Assembly (NCBI GenBank): GCA_947461435.1
Contig: CANHLE010000003.1
Span: 1 to 64,000 of the forward strand
DNA length: 64,000 nucleotides
Source of the DNA: Paracoccaceae bacterium
GTDB taxonomy: Bacteria > Pseudomonadota > Alphaproteobacteria > Rhodobacterales > Rhodobacteraceae
Direction of reading: 5' to 3'
The translations under genes and the position numbers were made by a program. The notes under the pieces were generated by a model. It ran no database searches and was not told the DNA's origin. It saw only the letters and a list, made by a program, of their open reading frames with translations. Each line of letters opens with the position of its first letter. Positions within the stretch are counted from its first letter, which is position 1. Below are positions 43,146 to 52,581 of the stretch, in pieces.

Positions 43146-44558
43146 ATGACCACCTATTTCAATGAAATGTTTGACGCGGGCCAGGTGCGCGACCCCTATG
43201 CGAGGTTGCAAGACTGGATGCAGTCCATGCCCGCAGACCGCCGCCTTGAAAAACAAGCCGAGGCCGAGGAACTGTTTCGGCGCATCGGCATTACCTTTGC
43301 CGTCTATGGCGAAGGCGGCGATCCGGACCGGTTGATTCCCTTTGACATGTTTCCGCGTGTCTTTACGGCGCAGGAATGGGCCAAGCTGGACCGCGGCATC
43401 AAACAAAGGGCCCGCGCGCTGAATGCCTTTTTGGTTGATGTCTATGGCCGGGGGGAGATTGTGCGTGCCGGCCGCATCCCGGGCAATCTGGTGTATCAAA
43501 ACGCCGCTTATGAGATATCGGTATCCGGGTTCGTGCCGCCCAAGGGCGTGTATTCCCACATCGTGGGTATCGACATCGTACGGACCGGACCCACGGATTT
43601 TTACGTGCTTGAGGACAATTGCCGCACGCCGTCGGGCGTTTCGTACATGCTGGAAAGCCGCGAGATGATGATGCGGATGTTCCCCGACCTTTTTCGTGAA
43701 AACCGGATTCAACCGGTGGATCGCTACCCCGACCTTTTGCGGCGCACTTTCGCCTCGGTGGCGCCGGCGAAATGCGACCGTGAACCAACGGTGGTCATCC
43801 TGACGCCGGGCCATTTCAATTCGGCGTACTACGAGCACAGCTTTCTGGCGGATCTGATGGGTGTCGAACTGGTCGAGGGGCAGGATCTGTTCGTGGATGG
43901 TGCCTTTGTTTACATGCGCACAACCCAAGGGCCAAAGCGCGTGGATGTCATCTATCGCCGCATTGATGATGCCTTCATCGACCCTTTGTGTTTTCGACCC
44001 GATTCCATGTTGGGCGTGCCGGGATTGATGGATGTCTACCGATCGGGCGGTGTGACGATCTGTTCGGCCCCCGGCGCGGGTGTGGCCGATGACAAGGCCG
44101 TCTATACCTATGTGCCTGAGATGATCCGGTTTTATCTGGGTGAAGAGCCGATTTTGGAAAACGTGCCCACGTGGAAATGTGCCGAAGCGGATGATCACAA
44201 ATATGTGGATGAGAACATGGCCGACCTTGTGGTGAAAGAGGTGCACGGATCTGGCGGCTATGGCATGCTGGTGGGGCCAAAATCCACCAAGGCCGAGGTT
44301 GAAGAGTTTCGGGCCCGTGTGCGTGCCAATCCTTCAAACTATATCGCCCAGCCAACGCTGGCCCTGTCCACGACGCCGACATTTGTGGCCGAAGGGGTTG
44401 CGCCGCGCCATGTTGATTTGCGGCCCTACTGTCTGGTTGGCGAGCGGATCGAACTTGTGCCCGGCGGCATGACCCGCGTGGCGCTGAAGGACGGCTCTTT
44501 GGTGGTGAACTCGTCGCAGGGCGGGGGCGTCAAAGACACTTGGGTTCTGGCGGAGTAG
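43146..44558 (+). CDS. Circularly permuted type 2 ATP-grasp protein (Anbu operon)
   Basis: 470 residues (COG2308, DUF404/DUF407). Landmarks are TFAVYGEGGDPDRLIPFDMF, VYQNAAYEISVSGFVPPKGV, VLEDNCRTPSGVSYMLESRE and the late VVKEVHGSGGYGMLVGP, with ATP-grasp acidic and basic residues. Predicted to make a carboxylate-amine (peptide-like) bond using ATP. AGATG context and family start support 43146 over 43065. First gene of a four-gene operon with alpha-E, transglutaminase-like and Anbu genes. Reaction and substrate are not known for this protein. Confidence 0.9.
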   Translation: MTTYFNEMFDAGQVRDPYARLQDWMQSMPADRRLEKQAEAEELFRRIGITFAVYGEGGDPDRLIPFDMFPRVFTAQEWAKLDRGIKQRARALNAFLVDVYGRGEIVRAGRIPGNLVYQNAAYEISVSGFVPPKGVYSHIVGIDIVRTGPTDFYVLEDNCRTPSGVSYMLESREMMMRMFPDLFRENRIQPVDRYPDLLRRTFASVAPAKCDREPTVVILTPGHFNSAYYEHSFLADLMGVELVEGQDLFVDGAFVYMRTTQGPKRVDVIYRRIDDAFIDPLCFRPDSMLGVPGLMDVYRSGGVTICSAPGAGVADDKAVYTYVPEMIRFYLGEEPILENVPTWKCAEADDHKYVDENMADLVVKEVHGSGGYGMLVGPKSTKAEVEEFRARVRANPSNYIAQPTLALSTTPTFVAEGVAPRHVDLRPYCLVGERIELVPGGMTRVALKDGSLVVNSSQGGGVKDTWVLAE

Positions 44559-44562
44559 ACAG

Positions 44563-45513
44563 ATGCTTTCAAGAACCGCCGACAATTTATACTGGATCGC
44601 CCGTTATATGGAGCGGGCGGAAACGGTGGCGCGCCTGCTGGAAGTGGGGGCGCGCATTGCGCTTTTGCCATCGGCAAAGGGGTATCGCAGCGATTGGGAC
44701 AGCTTGCTGCGCGCTTCGGGAAATGCGAGCGGATATGCGCAAAAATATGGTGAGCCGGACCAAAAATCGATTGAGGACTATCTTTTCTTTGATCGGGACA
44801 ATCCCAATTCGGTTGCCAATTGCATCACCTCTGCCCGCGAGAATGGGCGTATTGTTCGCACGGCCCTGACCACGCAGGTTTGGGACGCGCTGAACACCGC
44901 CTTTCAAGAGTTGCGGCGGATCGAAACGGCCCGCAAACGGCAAGAGTTGTCGCAATTGACCGATTGGGTGATGAAACAGACAGCCATGGTGCGCGGGGCG
45001 ATCGATGCGACGCTGCTGCGCGATGCCGGCTATAACTTTTTGAATATCGGATATTATCTGGAACGCGGTGACAGCACCGCGCGCCTGATGGATGTCAAAT
45101 ACTATGTCCTTTTGCCGCGCGCGGATTTTGTTGGGTCTGGCTTGGACAACGACCAATGGATGATGCTTTTGCGCGCGCTGGGCAGCCATCGGGCCTTTCG
45201 CTGGGCCTATGGGGGGGATTTGACGGCCAGCAAGATCGCCCATTTCCTGATCTTGAACCCCCAGTGCCCGCGGGCGCTGATCACTTGCGTGGCGGGCATG
45301 GCAAATCATTTGGGGCGGCTGGCCAAATTGTATGACACAGAAACGCCCGCACAGGCGGCGGTGCGCGCGCTGTTGGCGGAACTGGAAGGCCAGAGCACCG
45401 AAAAGATCTTTGACGAGGGCCTGCATGAATTCCTGACGCGCTTTGTGCGTCAGGCGGCGGGATTGGGGGCTGTCATTCATGACAGCTATTTGTCGGGGGA
45501 TATGGCGCTGTGA
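44563..45513 (+). CDS. Alpha-E domain-containing protein (Anbu operon)
   Basis: 316 residues, all alpha-helical (COG2307, DUF403). Typical start MLSRTADNLYWIARYMERAE; then DWVMKQTAMVRGAIDATLLR and NIGYYLERGDSTARLMDVKY, where the repeated E-R pairs give the domain its name. Always found with the ATP-grasp protein, sometimes fused to it, and probably its partner. Starts 4 bp after the ATP-grasp stop and ends in a GTGA overlap with the next gene. Biochemical role unknown. Confidence 0.9.
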   Translation: MLSRTADNLYWIARYMERAETVARLLEVGARIALLPSAKGYRSDWDSLLRASGNASGYAQKYGEPDQKSIEDYLFFDRDNPNSVANCITSARENGRIVRTALTTQVWDALNTAFQELRRIETARKRQELSQLTDWVMKQTAMVRGAIDATLLRDAGYNFLNIGYYLERGDSTARLMDVKYYVLLPRADFVGSGLDNDQWMMLLRALGSHRAFRWAYGGDLTASKIAHFLILNPQCPRALITCVAGMANHLGRLAKLYDTETPAQAAVRALLAELEGQSTEKIFDEGLHEFLTRFVRQAAGLGAVIHDSYLSGDMAL

Positions 45514-46316
45514 TCCTGACCATTCAGCATATGACACGGTATGATTACGCGAGTCCGGCCCGGGCCGTTGTGCAAAGCCATCGCATCACCCCAACACGCT
45601 GTGACGGACAAAAGGTGATGTCGTGGCAAGTTTCGGTGACCGGTGGGCGCAAGGGGGGCGAATTTCGCGATGGCGCAGGGGATCTTGTGACCGCGTGGAC
45701 CATTCCGGGCCCTGTCGATTCAGTGGAAGTTTCGGTTCAAGGCATGGTCGAGACGACCGACATGGCAGGGATCTTGAAAGGCAACCGCGAAACGGTGCCG
45801 CCCGAGGCCTATCTTCGCGATTCGGTGGCCACCAAGGTGGATGCGGCATTGCGCGATCTTGCCCAATCGGTCAGCGAAACTGCGCCTTTGGATGTGGCGC
45901 ATGGGCTTTCGCGGGCGGTCACAAAGGCCATTCTTTACAGGCCGGGGGTGACCCATTCCTTCACCACCGCTGCGGCCGCCTTGGCGCAGGGCGAAGGCGT
46001 TTGTCAGGATCATGCCCAGGTGATGGTTGCCATCGCGCGGCATCGCGGTCTGCCCGCGCGCTATGTTTCGGGGTATCTTTTTGCCGATGCCGCGGGCGTG
46101 GCGCATGAGGCGGCGCATGCCTGGGCCGAAGTGTATGTACCCGGGTTCGGTTGGATCGGGTTTGATCCAGCCAATGAATGCTGTCCGGATGCCCGATATC
46201 TACGGCTGGGTTCCGGATTGGATGCCAAAGAGGCCGCCCCTATTCGCGGGACAACGCGCGGCACGGGCGAGGAAAGCCTGTCGGTTACGGTTGCTGTTCA
46301 GGCGCAGGCCCAATAG
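45510..46316 (+). CDS. Transglutaminase-like cysteine protease/transferase (Anbu operon)
   Basis: 268 residues. N-terminal beta domain (MILTIQHMTRYDYASPARAV) and papain-like core with catalytic Cys165 (GEGVCQDHAQVM), His203 (EAAHAWAEVYVPG) and Asp219 (GWIGFDPANECCPD). The family cleaves or exchanges amide bonds. The GTG start overlaps the stop of the alpha-E gene. In the Anbu operon it would process or attach the peptide made by the ATP-grasp enzyme; this is inference from gene context. Confidence 0.9.
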   Translation: MILTIQHMTRYDYASPARAVVQSHRITPTRCDGQKVMSWQVSVTGGRKGGEFRDGAGDLVTAWTIPGPVDSVEVSVQGMVETTDMAGILKGNRETVPPEAYLRDSVATKVDAALRDLAQSVSETAPLDVAHGLSRAVTKAILYRPGVTHSFTTAAAALAQGEGVCQDHAQVMVAIARHRGLPARYVSGYLFADAAGVAHEAAHAWAEVYVPGFGWIGFDPANECCPDARYLRLGSGLDAKEAAPIRGTTRGTGEESLSVTVAVQAQAQ

Positions 46317-46352
46317 GGTCAGGTACCACAAAAAATCTGGGGGGCGCGGCGC

Positions 46353-47078
46353 ATGACCTATTGCGTAGGATTACTGTTGAACGAGGGGATGGTCTGCCTT
46401 TCGGACACGCGCACGAATGCGGGGCTTGATAACATATCGACCTATCGCAAGATGTTCTTCTTCGAAGACCCCGGTGAGAGGGTAATCACCATCATGACCG
46501 CGGGGTCGCTGTCGATTTCCCAGACCACCATCGCGCGCCTGCGCGAGGCCATCGACGATCCGGATGCCAGTGTTGATACGTCGATCATGTTGGCGCCAAC
46601 GATGTTGAAGGTGGCGCTGATCATCGGAAACGCGCTTGCTGCTGTGCGGTCGGAGATTGACGAAAAATTGTCCGCAATGAATCAGGGCGCGTCCGCCAGC
46701 ATGATTGTCGCGGCCCAGCGAAAAGGCGGGGCGATGCGGTTGTTTCTGATCTACCCCGAAGGAAATTTCATCGAGGCGACGGAAGACACGCCTTTCCTGC
46801 AAATCGGCGAGCATAAATACGGCAAGCCCATTCTGGACCGGGTGGTCAAGCCATCGACGTCGCTGGCTGATGCCGAAAAGGCGGTCTTACTGTCGATGGA
46901 TTCGACGCTGCGATCCAATTTGTCTGTTGGGATGCCTTTGGATCTGTGCGTGATCGAAAAGGATGCGTGCAAGGTCAGCCGCAAACGCCGAATAGAAGCG
47001 GGAGACCCGTCTTTCCGTGCGATGTCAGAGGCTTGGTCTGGCGCTTTGCGCGATGGGTTCACGCAGATAAAGTTATAG
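46353..47078 (+). CDS. Anbu, proteasome-like peptidase
   Basis: 241 residues (COG3484, ancestral beta subunit). MTYCVGLLLNEGMVCLSDTR places a Thr directly after the initiator Met, the N-terminal nucleophile of proteasome-type proteases. Later TIMTAGSLSISQTTIARLRE and LLSMDSTLRSNLSVGMPLDL are family landmarks. Anbu subunits assemble into open helical or ring structures in other bacteria. It ends the four-gene operon, 36 bp after the transglutaminase gene. Its stop is 5 bp from the convergent hydrolase stop. Confidence 0.92.
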   Translation: MTYCVGLLLNEGMVCLSDTRTNAGLDNISTYRKMFFFEDPGERVITIMTAGSLSISQTTIARLREAIDDPDASVDTSIMLAPTMLKVALIIGNALAAVRSEIDEKLSAMNQGASASMIVAAQRKGGAMRLFLIYPEGNFIEATEDTPFLQIGEHKYGKPILDRVVKPSTSLADAEKAVLLSMDSTLRSNLSVGMPLDLCVIEKDACKVSRKRRIEAGDPSFRAMSEAWSGALRDGFTQIKL

Positions 47079-47083
47079 GCGGG

Positions 47084-48025
47084 CTATCTGTTCGCGCTGA
47101 AAAGGGCGACGGCTTCGTCGACAAATTGGGTGCGGTGCGCCGAGCGTTCCATCAAGACCTCATGCTCGGCGCCGGGGAACATGGCAAGCCGCCCCTTTGG
47201 CCACATGGCCATGCGGGCATGGATCGGGCCGGTATCGACGATCTTTTCAGCTGTGCCCAATGCAGTCAGGGTGGGAAAGTTCGGCGAAGGCAGAAGCGCC
47301 AAGGCGCTGCATTCACTCAAGGCCGCCTTCAACCAGCCCAAGGACGGGCCACCCAACGTCAATTCAGGATGGGCTTGGGCCTGCCTGCGCATGTAATCCC
47401 ACATCTCGGCATCGGTGGTCAGTGTGTTGCCGGCAAAGGGCTGTTCCAGCACATATGTGGACGGTTTGGTTCCGGGGGCGTAGCGATCGTCAAAGCTGAA
47501 CCACCGCGAGGCGGTTGACAGGGCAATGGCAACCGGGCGCATCCATGCCGCCATCAAGATTCCCCACATTGGCGCGGAAAATGCTGCCGCGTGAAAGGGG
47601 TGGCGGCCGGTCAGGGTGCGCAGGCCAATACAGCCCCCCATCGAATGCGCCATCAGATACCAAGGCTTTGGCAACGAGGCCGCTTCGGCATGGCCGATGA
47701 CGGCTGCCAGATCGGTTTGATATTCAGCAAAGTCTGTGACATGGCCTGCCATCGGATCGCTTAAGGCCCGGTTGGCCAAGCCCTGCCCCCGCCAGTCGAT
47801 TGACACCATGGCATAGCCGCGTTCGGCCAGATCCCCGGCCGTACGCCCATATTTTTCAACATATTCCGTGCGGCCAGGCAGCAAAAAGACCGTGCCTTTT
47901 GCGGCTGCCGGCCCCGGCCAGATCGCGGCCCTGATCCGAATCCCGTCCGCCGTGCGCAGCCAGACCGCATGCGCGGATTTGGGCCCTTCGGCCAGATCGT
48001 GGAAATAGGGGGCTGCGTCGTTCAC
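47084..48025 (-). CDS. Alpha/beta hydrolase, lysophospholipase-like
   Basis: 313 residues. The nucleophile elbow is MAHSMGGCIGL (Ser128), an oxyanion-type TVFLLPGRTEYVEKYGR lies at 45-61, and a late His in GAEHEVLMERSAHR. This matches PldB/monoglyceride lipase-type hydrolases. No signal peptide, so cytoplasmic. The ATG overlaps the stop of the SCP2 gene (ATGA), linking a lipid-binding protein with a lipase. Substrate inferred from family only. Confidence 0.86.
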   Translation of the reverse strand: MNDAAPYFHDLAEGPKSAHAVWLRTADGIRIRAAIWPGPAAAKGTVFLLPGRTEYVEKYGRTAGDLAERGYAMVSIDWRGQGLANRALSDPMAGHVTDFAEYQTDLAAVIGHAEAASLPKPWYLMAHSMGGCIGLRTLTGRHPFHAAAFSAPMWGILMAAWMRPVAIALSTASRWFSFDDRYAPGTKPSTYVLEQPFAGNTLTTDAEMWDYMRRQAQAHPELTLGGPSLGWLKAALSECSALALLPSPNFPTLTALGTAEKIVDTGPIHARMAMWPKGRLAMFPGAEHEVLMERSAHRTQFVDEAVALFSANR

Positions 48026-48309
48026 GCCAGCGCCGAGCCCAGTTTCATCGCCAGACCCATGTTTCCTTCGACTTTCAGCTTTCCGGTCATGAAGGCCGAG
48101 GTGGGCGATAGATCGCCGTCAAACATCGCCTGAAAATCGTCAACGCTGGCCGTCAGGGTAACGTCTGCTTCGTCATCGCCGGCGTGAACGCCGGTGGCAT
48201 CCACCATGATGGAGCCTTCGCCAATCATCACGAACTTGGCCACAGCATCAAAGCCACCCGTGAATTTTGCCGACAACGCCGTTACTGCTGCAGAAATCAC
48301 ATCGCTCAT
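48022..48309 (-). CDS. SCP2 sterol-binding domain protein
   Basis: 95 residues, a single SCP2 domain: FTGGFDAVAKFVMIGEGSIM, then VTLTASVDDFQAMFDGDLSP, and FMTGKLKVEGNMGLAMKLGS. It binds hydrophobic ligands such as fatty acyl chains in the cytoplasm. The start at 48309 has GGAG 6 nt upstream; an ATG at 48324 is less likely. It is co-translated with the downstream lysophospholipase-like gene. Confidence 0.88.
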   Translation of the reverse strand: MSDVISAAVTALSAKFTGGFDAVAKFVMIGEGSIMVDATGVHAGDDEADVTLTASVDDFQAMFDGDLSPTSAFMTGKLKVEGNMGLAMKLGSALA

Positions 48310-48380
48310 CTTTTCTCCAATCAAGTGACTTTGAACCCGTGACCACTGGAATTTTGTGCAGGTTCCGCTACCTTGGTCTT

Positions 48381-48941
48381 ATGAAAGCGCTTCGGTCATT
48401 ACTCAATCGTTTCGTTGCGGCAGTTTTGGTGCTGCTCTTTGCATTTGGGCCGTCTTTCGCCGATCAGGCAACCTTGGATGACCTTTTTTCACGTCTTCCC
48501 GATGCGAGTGAGGACGAAGCCCAACGCATCACCGAATCTATCTGGATCGAATGGTCAAAATCTGGCTCTGCCTCGATGGATTTACTGTTGGAGAGGGGAC
48601 GTGATGCGATGGCTGCGGGGGAGTTCAATGCGGCAATCGAACATTTTACTGCGCTGATCGACCATGCGCCCGACTTTGCCGAAGCCTATAATGCGCGGGC
48701 AACGGCCTATTACCAAACGGGTGACCTTGGACCATCGGTGGCCGATATTGCCAAGGCGCTGGATCTGAACCCACGGCATTTTGGGGCCTTGTCTGGCCTT
48801 GGCATGATCTTCGAAGAGATTGGCCGTCCGGAAAAGGCGCTGGAGGCTTATCGGGCCGCGCTGTCTGTCAATCCGCATTTGTCTGAGGTAAACGAGTCTG
48901 TACAGCGGCTTGAAGCTGATCTGGCGGGGCAAGATCTTTAA
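48381..48941 (+). CDS. TPR-repeat protein, exported
   Basis: 186 residues. A signal peptide (MKALRSLLNRFVAAVLVLLF, then AFGPSFA) is followed by two to three tetratricopeptide repeats: GEFNAAIEHFTALIDHAPDF, AYYQTGDLGPSVADIAKALD and GRPEKALEAYRAALSVNPHL. Likely periplasmic, a protein-protein interaction module. A longer frame begins at 48267 across the SCP2 promoter; the start is placed at the signal peptide although its ribosome-binding site is weak. It ends 6 bp before the helicase start. Partner unknown. Confidence 0.82.
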   Translation: MKALRSLLNRFVAAVLVLLFAFGPSFADQATLDDLFSRLPDASEDEAQRITESIWIEWSKSGSASMDLLLERGRDAMAAGEFNAAIEHFTALIDHAPDFAEAYNARATAYYQTGDLGPSVADIAKALDLNPRHFGALSGLGMIFEEIGRPEKALEAYRAALSVNPHLSEVNESVQRLEADLAGQDL

Positions 48942-48947
48942 GGCAAT

Positions 48948-51869
48948 ATGATGGACATGACCCCGCGGGTCACGGCGGTCTTGGGGCCGACCAACACCGG
49001 CAAGACCCACTTTGCGATCGACAGGATGCTGGCGCATCGGACGGGCGTTATCGGCCTGCCGCTGCGTCTTCTGGCGCGCGAGGTTTATGACCGCATCGTG
49101 CAGCAACGGGGCCCGTCTGTGGTGGCGCTGGTGACCGGCGAAGAACGGATTGTGCCGGATCGAACCCAATATTGGGTTTGCACCGTTGAAGCCATGCCCC
49201 AAGAAATCGGCGCAGACTTTGTGGCCATCGACGAAATTCAACTGTGTGCAGATCCCGACCGAGGGCATGTTTTTACCGACCGGCTTTTGCGGGCGCGGGG
49301 CCTGCACGAGACGCTGTTCATGGGCGCGGAAACCATGCGGCAGGTGATCGCCAACCTGGTGCCCGGGGTGACCTTCCTGAAACGCGAACGTTTTTCGCAA
49401 TTGACCTATACGGGTTCGAAAAAGATAAGCAGGATGCCGCCGCGAACCGCAATTGTGGGGTTTTCGGTTGAAAATGTCTATGCCATTGCCGAACTGATCA
49501 AGCGTCAGAAGGGGGGGTGTGCGGTGGTCATGGGGGCCTTGTCACCCCGCACACGCAACGCGCAGGTCGCGCTGTATCAGAACGGCGATGTTGACTATCT
49601 GGTGGCGACCGATGCCATCGGGATGGGTTTGAATCTGGATATCAAACATGTGGCCTTCTCTGCGACGGCGAAATTTGACGGTCGCCGGATGCGGGGGCTT
49701 TACCCGCAAGAGTTGGGTCAGATCGCGGGCCGGGCGGGCCGTTACCTTGAAAACGGATCCTTCGGTGTCACGGGCGAGGCGCGCCCTTTTGACCCTGAGG
49801 TGATCGAGGCCATCGAAAACCACCAGTTTCAGCCGATCCGAAAGCTGCATTGGCGCAACCACGCCCTTGAATTTGGAACGGTGGAAAAGCTGCTGCGCAG
49901 CCTTGAGGCGCCCACCGACAACGATTGGCTGACCCGTGCGCGCGATGCCGATGATGTGCTGGCCCTCAAGGCGCTGAAAGAGATGCCAGAGGTCCAAGAG
50001 CGGTTGGACAGCCCCAAAAGGGTGCGGCTGCTGTGGGATGTCTGCCGCATCCCCGATTTTCGCGGCGCGTCGGAAAATGAACATTTTACGCTGCTTGCCA
50101 GAATCTACGAATTTCTGTGCGGCCGCGGCCTTGGCGGCGGGAAAGTCCCGTCAGAATGGTTGAAAAAGGCCGTCGAACGTATCGATAAACCCGGCGGAGA
50201 TATTGATACGATCTCCAAAAGGTTGGCTTATATCCGCACTTGGACCTATGTGGCGCAACGCAAAGGCTGGGTTGAAGACGAAAGCCATTGGAAAGATGAG
50301 ACGCGCGCGGTAGAAGACCGCCTGTCGGATGCTTTGCACATGGCACTGACACAAAGATTTGTTGACCGGCGTACCAGTGTCTTGTTGCGGCGGTTGAAGC
50401 AGAAGGAGACCCTCGTGGCCGAGGTTAATGACAAAGGCGAAGTAACGGTAGAAGGCGAATTCGTTGGCCGTCTGGAAGGGTTCCGCTTCAAGCAGGATGC
50501 CTCTGGATCGTCTCACGAAGCGCGCACGCTGCATCAGGCGGCGCATCAGGCGCTGAAGCCGGAATTTCATTTGCGGGCGGACCGTTTCTATAACGCTCCG
50601 GATACGGAAATGGATTTTACCGAACAGGGGGGCCTTATGTGGGGCACCAATGCGGTTGGCAAACTGGTCAAGGGACCCGAGCCGACGCGCCCCGTGGTTG
50701 ATGCCTTTGTAGATGAAGAAGCGGGCGAAGAGGTGATCGAAAAGGTCCGTCGCCGGCTGCAACACTTCATCGACCGCAAGGTCGCAGCGCAGTTCGAACC
50801 CCTGCTGGCCATGGGCCGAGATGAGGCGCTGCAAGGGCTGGCGAAGGGCTTTGCCTTCCGCATGGCCGAATCGATGGGCGTGATCGCGCGCGATGCGGTG
50901 GCCACCGAAGTCAAAGACCTTGATCAAGAGGCCCGCGGCGCCCTGCGCAAACATGGGATCCGCTTTGGTCAGTACACCATTTTCCTGCCATCGCTGCTGA
51001 AGCCCGCCCCGACGCGGCTGAGGCTGGTGCTTTGGTCCCTTTGGAATGGCCTGTCGGAATTCCCTGAAAGCCCCCCTCCGGGGCTTGTGACCATTCCCAA
51101 CATCGCCGAAGTGCCGAAGATGCACTATACGCTAGCCGGATATCATCCCGCAGGCAGCCGCGCGATTCGGATCGACATGCTGGAGCGGTTGGCCGATATC
51201 TTGCGCCAAAAAGACAGCCGCGCGGGTTTTGAAGCGACCCCGGACATGCTGTCGATCACCGGCATGACGTTGGAACAGTTCAACGATCTGATGACGGGTC
51301 TTGGCTACAAGGGCGAAAAAGCGGAACGTGTCAAAGTAAAGACCGCCCCCGTTGTTGCGCCGGTTGTGGTGGATCCAAACGCGCCGATCCTTCCGATTCC
51401 TGAAGAAGTGTCGGTCTTGGCCCCCATCCCCGAGCCTGAGCCGGCCGAAGATGCCGCCCCGCCAGAGATGGAAGCCTTTTATACTTTCACCTGGGCACCC
51501 AAGCCGCGGTTCGTGCGGCCTGAACGTGGCCCGCGTCCAGAGCGCAAAGAGGCAGAGGCCCCTGCGGCAGATCGGCCCGCCCGCGCGCCGCGCCCCGAGG
51601 GCGAAAAGCGCGACAGGCCGCAAAATCGGCGTCCGCCCAAGCCGGATGGTGCAAAGCCCGAGGGTGCCAAATCGGAGGCTTCGCGCCCTGAGGGTGGTGA
51701 GAAGCGCCGCGATCATGGGTCCAAGGGTGGCAAGACCTTTGACAAATCGCGCGACCGCGAACAGCCGAAGAAAACACATCTCTTTGAGGCCCGCCCACCG
51801 CGCCCAGAAAAGCCCATCGATCCTGATAATCCTTTCGCCGTCTTGATGGCGCTTAAGGGCAAGGTTTGA
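48948..51869 (+). CDS. SUV3-like DExH RNA helicase with disordered basic tail
   Basis: 973 residues. Walker A LGPTNTGKTHF (12-22), the DEIQ box VAIDEIQLC (about 91-99), and later motifs YLVATDAIGMGLNLDIKHVA and GQIAGRAGRYLENGSFGV are those of SUV3-type helicases, whose mitochondrial relative works with RNA degradation. The C-terminal ~170 residues are low-complexity, rich in Pro/Glu/Lys/Arg (RPERGPRPERKEAEAPAADR), probably RNA-binding or degradosome contacts. Only a TGA separates it in frame from the S4 gene that follows. Likely acts in RNA decay or ribosome assembly with that protein. Confidence 0.88.
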   Translation: MMDMTPRVTAVLGPTNTGKTHFAIDRMLAHRTGVIGLPLRLLAREVYDRIVQQRGPSVVALVTGEERIVPDRTQYWVCTVEAMPQEIGADFVAIDEIQLCADPDRGHVFTDRLLRARGLHETLFMGAETMRQVIANLVPGVTFLKRERFSQLTYTGSKKISRMPPRTAIVGFSVENVYAIAELIKRQKGGCAVVMGALSPRTRNAQVALYQNGDVDYLVATDAIGMGLNLDIKHVAFSATAKFDGRRMRGLYPQELGQIAGRAGRYLENGSFGVTGEARPFDPEVIEAIENHQFQPIRKLHWRNHALEFGTVEKLLRSLEAPTDNDWLTRARDADDVLALKALKEMPEVQERLDSPKRVRLLWDVCRIPDFRGASENEHFTLLARIYEFLCGRGLGGGKVPSEWLKKAVERIDKPGGDIDTISKRLAYIRTWTYVAQRKGWVEDESHWKDETRAVEDRLSDALHMALTQRFVDRRTSVLLRRLKQKETLVAEVNDKGEVTVEGEFVGRLEGFRFKQDASGSSHEARTLHQAAHQALKPEFHLRADRFYNAPDTEMDFTEQGGLMWGTNAVGKLVKGPEPTRPVVDAFVDEEAGEEVIEKVRRRLQHFIDRKVAAQFEPLLAMGRDEALQGLAKGFAFRMAESMGVIARDAVATEVKDLDQEARGALRKHGIRFGQYTIFLPSLLKPAPTRLRLVLWSLWNGLSEFPESPPPGLVTIPNIAEVPKMHYTLAGYHPAGSRAIRIDMLERLADILRQKDSRAGFEATPDMLSITGMTLEQFNDLMTGLGYKGEKAERVKVKTAPVVAPVVVDPNAPILPIPEEVSVLAPIPEPEPAEDAAPPEMEAFYTFTWAPKPRFVRPERGPRPERKEAEAPAADRPARAPRPEGEKRDRPQNRRPPKPDGAKPEGAKSEASRPEGGEKRRDHGSKGGKTFDKSRDREQPKKTHLFEARPPRPEKPIDPDNPFAVLMALKGKV

Positions 51870-52190
51870 TTGCCAGGGCCTTCGGGCAAGCATAATCCTG
51901 CGGTCCAGCCGAAACTGCGGCTGGATAAATGGCTTTTTGTGGCCCGGTTCTTCAAATCCCGCGATCTTGCCGCTGAAACGGTAGAAAGTGGTCATCTGCG
52001 CGTGAATGGTCATCGCTGTACAAAGCCGGGGTATGGTCTGGGCATCGGAGATGTTTTGACGTTTCCGCAAGCAAACCGCATTCGGGTCGTCAAGGTGACC
52101 TCTTTGAGTGAACGGCGTGGCCCGGCGAGCATAGCCCAGTTACTTTATGTCGACTTGGATGCGACATCCCCGATCGCCCCGCTTGAATGA
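51870..52190 (+). CDS. S4-domain RNA-binding protein (HslR-like)
   Basis: 106 residues. One S4 domain: [40 protein letters not shown], then a basic tail. HslR relatives bind stalled 50S subunits with nascent chains. No ATG or GTG exists before the domain. The only start is a TTG directly after the helicase TGA, in the same frame, with AAGG 5 nt upstream. It is therefore coupled to the helicase, or the two could be read through as one protein at low rate. Confidence 0.82.
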   Translation: MPGPSGKHNPAVQPKLRLDKWLFVARFFKSRDLAAETVESGHLRVNGHRCTKPGYGLGIGDVLTFPQANRIRVVKVTSLSERRGPASIAQLLYVDLDATSPIAPLE

Positions 52191-52242
52191 TCTTGCGGAC
52201 CGGGCTAAGTCCCGGTTTGCGACCCAAAAGAAGAGCTGTTTT

Positions 52243-52581
52243 ATGACCTATGTCGTGATCGACAACTGCATCTCTTGCAAATACACCGACTGTGTCGAGG
52301 TATGCCCCGTAGATTGCTTCTATGAGGGCGAGAATATGCTCGTCATCCATCCGGATGAATGCATCGACTGCGGAGTATGCGAGCCTGAATGTCCCGCTGA
52401 TGCGATCCGCCCGGATACCGAGCCGAACATGGCCGAATGGGTAGAGTTCAATCGCAAATATTCGATCAAGTGGCCGGTGATCGTGACCAAAAAAGACCCA
52501 TTGCCCGAAGCCACCGAGCGCGACGGTGAGACCGGAAAACTTGAAAAGTACTTTTCCGAGGCCCCCGGCGAAGGCGGCTGA
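52243..52581 (+). CDS. fdxA: 7Fe ferredoxin (FdxA-type)
   Basis: 112 residues. Cysteines in [17 protein letters not shown] and [12 protein letters not shown] supply one [3Fe-4S] cluster (Cys9, Cys17, Cys50) and one [4Fe-4S] cluster (Cys21, Cys40, Cys43, Cys46), with a C-terminal extension ([20 protein letters not shown]) as usual for alphaproteobacterial FdxA. An electron carrier in the cytoplasm. It starts 52 bp after the S4 gene. In relatives it is found between the same helicase/S4 genes and carD, so the order is conserved. Confidence 0.93.
   Translation: MTYVVIDNCISCKYTDCVEVCPVDCFYEGENMLVIHPDECIDCGVCEPECPADAIRPDTEPNMAEWVEFNRKYSIKWPVIVTKKDPLPEATERDGETGKLEKYFSEAPGEGG

Noticed and set aside
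51867-51869. Selenocysteine decoding at the helicase TGA
   Set aside because: No conserved Cys position is expected there and the following TTG with its own ribosome-binding site explains the layout better.
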